From: Sulfurovum sp.
GTDB taxonomy: Bacteria > Campylobacterota > Campylobacteria > Campylobacterales > Sulfurovaceae
NCBI GenBank assembly: GCA_026984165.1
Contig: JALSSQ010000336.1
Coordinates: forward strand, 1-6,058
Direction of reading: 5' to 3'
DNA: 6,058 nt
Made by a program: the position numbers and the translations under genes. Within the stretch, counting starts at the first letter, position 1. Each line of letters begins with the position of its first letter. The notes below the pieces were generated by a model. That model worked only from the letters and a program-made list of their open reading frames with translations, did no database searches and was not told the origin of the DNA. Below are positions 1-5,150 of this stretch, one piece after another.

Positions 1-631
1 GCTGGGCAGTCGGAATTTCTACTTTTGTAATCTCCTTTGGCGTTAATTTTTCAATTTCCATTACTAATGAACGCAGAGAATTGCCATGAGCTGACACTAA
101 TACAGTTTCTCCTTTTGCAAGTTTTGGAGCAATACTTTCATAAAAAAAATTTACCGTCCGAAGATGTGTATCTTCAAGAGATTCTGTTCCAGGAAGTAAT
201 TTAGGATTTAGTTTAGCATATTTTGGATCATGATTTGGAAGTCTTGCATCACCATCCAAAAGAGGAGGCGGTGGCGTATGATATCCTCTCCTAATGGCGA
301 TAAATTCTTTGGTTCCTACTTCTTTTTTTACCTCATCTTTATCTCTCTTTTGCCATGCTCCATAATGACGTTCATTAAGTTTCCAGCTTTTTATACAATC
401 AATATGCTCCCAATCCATAGTTTCTAGTAAAATCTGTGCCGTATGAATCGAACGCTTTAACCATGATGTATAACAGATACTTGGATAAAAACTATGTTTG
501 AGCAACAATTGTGCTGCTTGTTTTGCTTCCATCTTTCCTTGCCCGCTTAAGTCTACATCTGTCCACCCAGTAAAAAGATTTTTTTTATTATAAATACTTT
601 GACCATGTCGTAAAAGAATTAACATTGCCAT
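1..631 (-). CDS. gpmA: 2,3-bisphosphoglycerate-dependent phosphoglycerate mutase (3' end cut by window)
   Basis: This cytoplasmic enzyme interconverts 3- and 2-phosphoglycerate through a phosphohistidine, between GAPDH/phosphoglycerate kinase and enolase. The first 210 residues are visible and the family's usual length is about 230-250, so only the C-terminal tail is missing. Translation from ATG 631-629 gives the histidine-phosphatase signature LLRHGQS (phosphorylated His9), FTGW (20-23), LKRSIHTAQ (Arg60), the catalytic LNERHYG (Glu87), RRGY (114-117), a TPPPPLL segment and the second histidine motif AHGNSLR (His182). These sit two residues earlier than in the E. coli enzyme (His11, Arg62, Glu89, His184). 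The usual ALQGLNK loop after HYG reads AWQKRDK; the lysine matching E. coli Lys100 is kept (Lys98) but the glycine is replaced. The start lies 5 bp after the GAPDH stop and has no clear Shine-Dalgarno sequence, so translation is probably coupled. A second in-frame ATG (625-623) is possible. It is not the cofactor-independent GpmI type. Confidence 0.95.
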   Translation of the reverse strand, partial: MAMLILLRHGQSIYNKKNLFTGWTDVDLSGQGKMEAKQAAQLLLKHSFYPSICYTSWLKRSIHTAQILLETMDWEHIDCIKSWKLNERHYGAWQKRDKDEVKKEVGTKEFIAIRRGYHTPPPPLLDGDARLPNHDPKYAKLNPKLLPGTESLEDTHLRTVNFFYESIAPKLAKGETVLVSAHGNSLRSLVMEIEKLTPKEITKVEIPTAQ

Positions 632-636
632 ATTGT

Positions 637-1650
637 TTATACCATTTTAGAAGCAATATAATCAGCCAATTCCAACAACCGTTGAGAATATCCATATTCA
701 TTGTCGTACCATACTAATATCTTGACCATAGAAGTACCAATAACAGAGATAGAAGCACCATCAATAATACATGAATGACGATTTCCAATAATATCACTTG
801 AAACAATCTCTTCAGTCGTAAATTCTAAAATACCATTCAATTCATGTTGAGAAACTTTTTGAAAAGTTTGCTCCAATTCAGATACCGTCACCTCAGACTC
901 CAACACAGCTACAATTTCAGTAATAGCTCCATCTGGTACAGGTACTCGTAAAGCCATAGCTTCCATTTTTCCTTTAAGTGATGGAATAACTTCTGTAGTT
1001 GCGATAGCAGCACCAGTTGTTGTAGGTATAATATTAACAGCTGCTGCACGTCCACGCCTTCTCTTTTTAGCACGTTTATCTACAGTAGTTTGACTAGAAG
1101 TATATGCATGAACTGTTGTAATCATCGCATTTTTAACTCCGTAATTTTCTTCTAAAACTTTCATAACAGGAGCTAGAGAATTTGTTGTACATGAAGCATT
1201 TGAGACAATATTATGTTTAGCATCATCATATTGTGTTTCATTTACACCTAATACAAAAGTTTTATCAATATCTTGACCTGGTGCTGAAATAATCACTTTT
1301 TTTGCACCTGCCTGAATATGTTTCATTGCAGCACTACCTTGTGTAAAATGACCACTACACTCTAAAACGATATCAATTCCTAAAGCTTTCCAAGGTAACT
1401 CTAATGGATCATGAGAACTTACAATCGTAATTTCATGACCATCGATAATAAGCTTTTCATTGCCAACTGTATCAATCGAAAAATCTGCTATACCGTGAAC
1501 AGAATCGTATTTTAAAAGATATGCAGCATCTTCTACACTTGATGTATTGGCTGCAACAATTTCAAAATTTTTCGGTAATGTATGTATATAGTGTCTAAGT
1601 ACTTGATTTCCTATACGTCCTAATCCGTTTATTGCTACTCGTTTTTTCAT
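637..1650 (-). CDS. Type I glyceraldehyde-3-phosphate dehydrogenase, possibly NADP-preferring
   Basis: This enzyme oxidatively phosphorylates glyceraldehyde-3-phosphate to 1,3-bisphosphoglycerate, or runs in reverse in gluconeogenesis. Its 337 residues match the family length. Visible motifs are the Rossmann signature INGLGRIG (7-14), LLKYDSVHG (45-53), the active-site SNASCTTN with catalytic Cys154, the base His181 in TTVHAYT, IIPTTTGAA (207-215), ALRVPVPDG, and WYDNEYGYS near the C-terminus. The IPTTTGAA stretch marks it as GAPDH and not erythrose-4-phosphate dehydrogenase. Two cofactor positions are unusual. The aspartate that follows the second strand and selects NAD (Asp32 in Bacillus numbering) is Thr36 (AANTSS). 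The S-loop, usually LPHKDLRRARAA, reads KRAKKRRRGRAA, putting Arg193 where Pro188 normally sits. Bacillus GapB, which prefers NADP, also lacks that aspartate. NADP(H) preference is therefore an inference and not shown. The ATG start has a good ribosome binding site 6 bp upstream. The gene follows the phosphorylase gene after an 87-bp gap and sits 5 bp before the mutase gene. Confidence 0.95.
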   Translation of the reverse strand: MKKRVAINGLGRIGNQVLRHYIHTLPKNFEIVAANTSSVEDAAYLLKYDSVHGIADFSIDTVGNEKLIIDGHEITIVSSHDPLELPWKALGIDIVLECSGHFTQGSAAMKHIQAGAKKVIISAPGQDIDKTFVLGVNETQYDDAKHNIVSNASCTTNSLAPVMKVLEENYGVKNAMITTVHAYTSSQTTVDKRAKKRRRGRAAAVNIIPTTTGAAIATTEVIPSLKGKMEAMALRVPVPDGAITEIVAVLESEVTVSELEQTFQKVSQHELNGILEFTTEEIVSSDIIGNRHSCIIDGASISVIGTSMVKILVWYDNEYGYSQRLLELADYIASKMV

Positions 1651-1656
1651 GTTTTA

Positions 1657-1663
1657 CACCTTT
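1657..1663 (-). promoter_or_regulatory. Ribosome binding site of the GAPDH gene
   Basis: Minus-strand AAAGGTG lies 6 bases before the ATG at 1650-1648. It is the normal distance for a Shine-Dalgarno sequence and supports the chosen start. Confidence 0.75.
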
Positions 1664-1682
1664 ATTACTATTTTTATTACGC

Positions 1683-1703
1683 AAAAGGAACAAAGTCCCT
1701 TTT
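1683..1703 (-). other. Small stem-loop in the phosphorylase-GAPDH gap
   Basis: On the minus strand AAAAGGGA and TTCCTTTT pair around the 5-base loop CTTTG: 8 pairs with one G-U wobble. On the plus strand the wobble becomes an A-C mismatch, so the minus-strand RNA folds better. The U run on the 3' side is part of the stem and is followed by GCGTAATA, so this lacks the free U-tract of a standard intrinsic terminator. It is flanked on both sides by the 5-bp direct repeat GCGTA (1706-1710 and 1678-1682). It could be a weak attenuator, an RNA-processing or stability element, or chance. Confidence 0.45.
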
Positions 1704-1727
1704 TCTACGCTAACGCTGTGTTTTTAA

Positions 1728-1735
1728 TCTCCTCT
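1728..1735 (-). promoter_or_regulatory. Shine-Dalgarno-like sequence with no start codon behind it
   Basis: AGAGGAGA begins 2 bases after the phosphorylase stop (TAA, 1740-1738). It would be a strong ribosome binding site, yet no ATG, GTG or TTG lies at the usual distance downstream. The next real start is the GAPDH ATG, about 78 bases away. It may be a remnant of an earlier arrangement in which a gene followed directly, a ribosome standby site, or chance. Confidence 0.35.
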
Positions 1736-1737
1736 AA

Positions 1738-3870
1738 TTATTCTTCTTTTTGTATCGTTTTTGAAATTGGTAGATAAAATTTCTTCAGATACTCTTTCAT
1801 CATACGTCTGGCACTAAAATAAGGACCAACACTCTTCATAGATGTTCTCATAAGTGATACCCAATTATCTCGTATACCAGATGCACCTATATCATAATAG
1901 AGTGGTACTATCTTTTGTTCCAATACACTATATAAACTTTTGGCATCTTCGCTATCATCAGAAACATCACTACCAATTACCCAGCCATTTGTACCATTAT
2001 ATCCCTCTGGCCACCAGCCATCAAGGACAGAGAAATGTAAAGTACCATTTATGGCTGCTTTCATACCACTTGTACCACATGCTTCCATTGGTATTTGAGG
2101 ATTGTTTAACCAAACATCTACACCCCGAACCAAATATTTTGCTACCTCTTCACTATAATCTTCCACAAAAGCAATTCTTCCCCGAAAACGTGGATTTTGT
2201 GCTGTTTGAAAAATATGTTGTAATATTTTTTTCCCTACATTATCGGAGGGGTGAGCTTTACCGGCAAAAATAATTTGCACAGGTTTGGAAAAATTATTTA
2301 TAATACCTTCCAACCGATCTAAATCATGTAAAATTAAATCAGGTCGCTTATAAGCCGTCATACGACGGGCAAAACCGATTGTCAAAACATCAGGATCAAG
2401 CATAACCCCTTCTGCCATTGCAACAAGAGGATCTATACCTTCATCTGCCCATTTTCTACGTACACGTTCACGAATGAAGTTAACCATTCTCACTTTATAC
2501 ATATAGTGAATATCCCAAAGCGTTTTATTGTCTATCTTTTCAACTTGTTCCCATATTTGAGGTAAATCTTGCATCTGCATCCAATTTTCACCAAGAGTCT
2601 GATCCAAAAGTTCAAAAAGTTCATCTCCTAGCCATGTAGGCAGGTGTACTCCATTGGTTACATAAGTGATAGGTACGTTAGTTTCATTTTCATCTTTAAA
2701 AACATTTTTCCATATTTCTTGTGTCACTTGACTATGTTTTTGACTTACAGCATTACGATTTTGACACATTTTTAAACCAAATACAGTCATATTAAAACCA
2801 TCAGAAGGAGCATCTGGATTCATGCCAAAGTTCATAAAATGCTCTTTATCCATACCTAGATTTTCCCAATAATCCTTAAAAGAACTACTCATCATATCAA
2901 AACTATAAACATCTGTTGCAGCAGCAAGAGGTGTATGAGTTGTAAAAATAGAACTCTTTCTTACACGCTCTATAGCTTCATCAAGTGAAATCTTTTCATC
3001 TTTGATATAAGCACGCACTCGTTCAAATAGTGCAAATGCAGGATGTCCTTCATTCAAATGGAGTATAGAATATTCTATACCTAACACTTCTAGCACACGA
3101 TATCCACCAATACCCAAAACAATTTGCTGGCGTAATCGTTGGTTCATATCAGGTGTATAAAGATGTGAACTAATTTCTCTATCCCAAGGATCATTTTGAG
3201 AAATATCTGTATCTAACAAATATAGTTTTACACGTCCAACGTTAATCTTCCAAATCGATACATAAACCGTAGGATCAATAAAAGGTACTTGTATAATCAA
3301 CTGATTACCCGACTCATCCAATACCCTCTCAATCGGTGCTATATCTTGATTGATTGTTTCATTTGTACCATTTTGCCAACCATCACTGCCAATAATCTGC
3401 CGAACATATCCTTGTGGATACATAAATCCTATACCTACCATCGGTAAACCAAGATCACTTGATTCTTTTAGAATATCACCTGCTAAAAAACCAAGTCCTC
3501 CTGAATAAATCGGAACAGAATGGTGCAATCCAAACTCAGCACAAAAATAAGCAATTGGCAGAGGTTCTTCTTCACTATAAATAGTTTTATCCTGCATATA
3601 CTTTAGGAAAAGTGTATGCACATAATGAAATTCTCGCATAAAATGTTCATCTTTACATGCATCATCCAACTCTTGTTGTGGTATTTTTTTAAGCATTTCA
3701 ATAGGATTATGACCACTCTCTTTCCAAAGATAAGGATTAAGCAAATGAAAAATATTTTGTCCCTTTGGATTCCACGTCCACCAAAGATTTAATGCAATAT
3801 CAGCCAAGCCCTCCAATGATTTTGGCAACTCAGGGATAGCTATATTTGCAGAAGGATCATTATCATACAT
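1738..3870 (-). CDS. glgP: Alpha-glucan (glycogen/maltodextrin) phosphorylase, GT35 family
   Basis: This enzyme phosphorolyses alpha-1,4-glucans to glucose-1-phosphate using pyridoxal phosphate. From the ATG at 3870 it has 710 residues. An N-terminal domain (about 14-95) with NLWWTWNP resembles the DUF3417 region of the bacterial/archaeal short phosphorylase branch. Then come AYFCAEFGLH, the glucan/phosphate loop SGGLGFLAGD (123-132), VTNGVH (about 404-409), GFARRMTAYKR (about 499-509), and the PLP site EACGTSGMKAA with Schiff-base Lys604, followed by DGWWPEGYNG. The usual EASGTSGMK has Cys in place of Ser. It is shorter than E. coli-type enzymes of about 800 residues but full for this branch. 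The longest open frame starts at a TTG (3882), overlapping enolase by 10 bp. I prefer ATG 3870-3868, because GGAG lies exactly 6 bases upstream and the ATG is 2 bp beyond the enolase stop. The likely role is mobilising stored glycogen into the pathway encoded around it. Confidence 0.95.
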   Translation of the reverse strand: MYDNDPSANIAIPELPKSLEGLADIALNLWWTWNPKGQNIFHLLNPYLWKESGHNPIEMLKKIPQQELDDACKDEHFMREFHYVHTLFLKYMQDKTIYSEEEPLPIAYFCAEFGLHHSVPIYSGGLGFLAGDILKESSDLGLPMVGIGFMYPQGYVRQIIGSDGWQNGTNETINQDIAPIERVLDESGNQLIIQVPFIDPTVYVSIWKINVGRVKLYLLDTDISQNDPWDREISSHLYTPDMNQRLRQQIVLGIGGYRVLEVLGIEYSILHLNEGHPAFALFERVRAYIKDEKISLDEAIERVRKSSIFTTHTPLAAATDVYSFDMMSSSFKDYWENLGMDKEHFMNFGMNPDAPSDGFNMTVFGLKMCQNRNAVSQKHSQVTQEIWKNVFKDENETNVPITYVTNGVHLPTWLGDELFELLDQTLGENWMQMQDLPQIWEQVEKIDNKTLWDIHYMYKVRMVNFIRERVRRKWADEGIDPLVAMAEGVMLDPDVLTIGFARRMTAYKRPDLILHDLDRLEGIINNFSKPVQIIFAGKAHPSDNVGKKILQHIFQTAQNPRFRGRIAFVEDYSEEVAKYLVRGVDVWLNNPQIPMEACGTSGMKAAINGTLHFSVLDGWWPEGYNGTNGWVIGSDVSDDSEDAKSLYSVLEQKIVPLYYDIGASGIRDNWVSLMRTSMKSVGPYFSARRMMKEYLKKFYLPISKTIQKEE

Positions 3871-3872
3871 CA

Positions 3873-5150
3873 CTATCTCCAATAATATAAAGCATCATCA
3901 CCTAACATATCTTCAATCTCAAGTAAGCGATTATATTTTGCTAATCTTTCACTACGACAGGCTGAACCTGATTTCAAATGCCCACTATCCATCGCCACAG
4001 CAAAATCTGCTAAAAAAGTATCAGATGTTTCACCTGAACGATGAGACAAAAATGACCGCCAGCCATGATCTCTACACAAACGCACTGCATCGATTGTTTC
4101 TGTAACTGTACCTATTTGATTTAACTTGATCAAAGAAGCATTTGCACTTTCTTTTTCGATACCACGTTGGATAAATTTCACATTTGTTACAAAGATATCA
4201 TCTCCCACGATTTCCAAACCACTACCCAATTCTCGTGTCATTTTTGCAAAACCAGCCCAATCATCTTCTCCAAAAGGATCTTCCCACAAAATAATCGGAT
4301 ATTTTCGTACCCAATGGCGTATCATAACAAGCATCTCTTCTGTGCTAAGTGTACCAGTATTGGATTTACTTAAAACATAACGATCTTTTTTGGTAGGAGA
4401 AAAAGCAGAAGCAGCACTATCAATGCCGATAGATATATCTTCTCCTGGTTTATATCCACTCTTTTCTATGGCTTCGATGATAAGTTCTATAGCTTCTTCA
4501 TTACTTCCAAGATTTGGAGCAAAACCACCTTCATCACCTACTGAAGTTGCCAAACCTCTCTTTTTTAAAATACCTTTCAATGTATGAAAAGTTTCAGCCA
4601 CATATCGTAAGCCTTCAGAAAAAGAAGGTGCACCATGTGGGATTGCCATAAATTCTTGAAAATCAACACTATTATCTGCGTGTTCTCCACCATTTAGGAT
4701 ATTCATGCATGGAACAGGCAAACGTCTTGCATTTGATCCACCTAAATAGCGAAACAAATCTACATTTTCATACTCTGCAGCTGCTTTGGCAACCGCCATA
4801 GAAACACCCAAAATAGCATTTGCACCTAGATGGCTTTTATTGACAGTACCATCTAAATTGATCATCTTTTGGTCTATCAATACTTGTTGATGCACATCCA
4901 TCCCCACTAATTCAGGAGCAATTATTTCTATAACATTACTCATAGCTTTTTTTACACCTTTACCTTTGTAGCGTTGCATATCGCCATCACGAAGTTCTAC
5001 AGCTTCATTTTCTCCAGTACTTGCACCAGATGGAACAGAAGCATCAACTTTTATACCATTTTTTAATGTTACAAAAACACGTAATGTTGGATTACCCCTA
5101 GAGTCTAAAATCTCTAATGCATGAATATCTTTGATACTATATTTTGCCAT
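3873..5150 (-). CDS. eno: Enolase (phosphopyruvate hydratase)
   Basis: This enzyme interconverts 2-phosphoglycerate and phosphoenolpyruvate, with Mg2+, in the cytoplasm. Its 425 residues are normal for bacterial enolase. The N-terminal domain carries ILDSRGNPT (14-22) and the mobile loop PSGASTG (40-46). The barrel carries NGGEHADN (His157), FQEFM (Glu166), VGDEGGFAPN with catalytic Glu207, Mg2+ ligands Asp244, Glu290 (WEDPF) and Asp317 (VGDDIFVTN), catalytic Lys342 in LIKLNQIGT, SHRSGET (His370), and Lys393 with CRSERLAKYN near the C-terminus. All key residues are present, so it should be active. Some well-kept neighbours differ: AASAF in place of AASEF at 246-250, and Trp289 before the metal-binding EDP. 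It could be one of two enolases in the genome. The ATG start has a strong AAGGAGG 6 bases upstream, encoded inside the end of the aldolase gene. The two genes overlap by 14 bp, and the phosphorylase start follows the TAG stop by 2 bp. Confidence 0.97.
   Translation of the reverse strand: MAKYSIKDIHALEILDSRGNPTLRVFVTLKNGIKVDASVPSGASTGENEAVELRDGDMQRYKGKGVKKAMSNVIEIIAPELVGMDVHQQVLIDQKMINLDGTVNKSHLGANAILGVSMAVAKAAAEYENVDLFRYLGGSNARRLPVPCMNILNGGEHADNSVDFQEFMAIPHGAPSFSEGLRYVAETFHTLKGILKKRGLATSVGDEGGFAPNLGSNEEAIELIIEAIEKSGYKPGEDISIGIDSAASAFSPTKKDRYVLSKSNTGTLSTEEMLVMIRHWVRKYPIILWEDPFGEDDWAGFAKMTRELGSGLEIVGDDIFVTNVKFIQRGIEKESANASLIKLNQIGTVTETIDAVRLCRDHGWRSFLSHRSGETSDTFLADFAVAMDSGHLKSGSACRSERLAKYNRLLEIEDMLGDDALYYWR
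3877..3880 (-). promoter_or_regulatory. Ribosome binding site deciding the phosphorylase start
   Basis: GGAG, within the last two sense codons of enolase (Trp-Arg), lies 6 bases before ATG 3870-3868. It overlaps the alternative TTG (3882-3880), so it cannot serve that codon, and it is only 3 bases from the GTG at 3873-3871. This favours the ATG as the true start and suggests translational coupling to enolase. Confidence 0.7.

Larger units (their letters stand above)
1651..1737 (-). other. 87-bp intergenic gap between phosphorylase and GAPDH genes
   Basis: This is the only substantial non-coding stretch in the window. Read on the minus strand, it begins with a Shine-Dalgarno-like AGAGGAGA just after the phosphorylase stop. 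Next come a tandem GCGTTA-GCGTAG, a small A/T-rich hairpin, another GCGTAA, an AT-rich run, and the GAPDH ribosome binding site. No convincing open reading frame fits in it. A weak TTGTTC / TAGTAA pair with 17 bp spacing overlaps the hairpin arm and could be a minor promoter, but it would leave a leader of only some 10-15 bases and I do not call it. The gap may set different expression of the two downstream genes from that of the upstream three. Confidence 0.6.

Noticed and set aside
230..427. Plus-strand open frame with a hydrophobic stretch
   Set aside because: It lies opposite the conserved part of the phosphoglycerate mutase gene, and the hydrophobic run is only the antisense of Lys/Glu-rich codons.
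637..1650. Erythrose-4-phosphate dehydrogenase (epd) identity for the dehydrogenase
   Set aside because: It carries IIPTTTGAA, characteristic of GAPDH. Epd has IPVDT in that place.
1683..1703. Hairpin as a true intrinsic terminator after the phosphorylase gene
   Set aside because: The stem is A/U-rich and short, and the U run is used in pairing with no free U-tract after it. At most it is a weak attenuator.
1854..2273. Plus-strand open frame of 139 codons inside the phosphorylase gene
   Set aside because: It is antisense to a well-conserved coding region including the PLP site. Its translation is rich in His, Tyr and Leu with no recognisable domain, and no ribosome binding site is evident. 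It is a shadow of the real gene.
4126..4587. Several plus-strand open frames across the enolase gene
   Set aside because: All are antisense to conserved enolase motifs, overlap each other and encode nothing recognisable.
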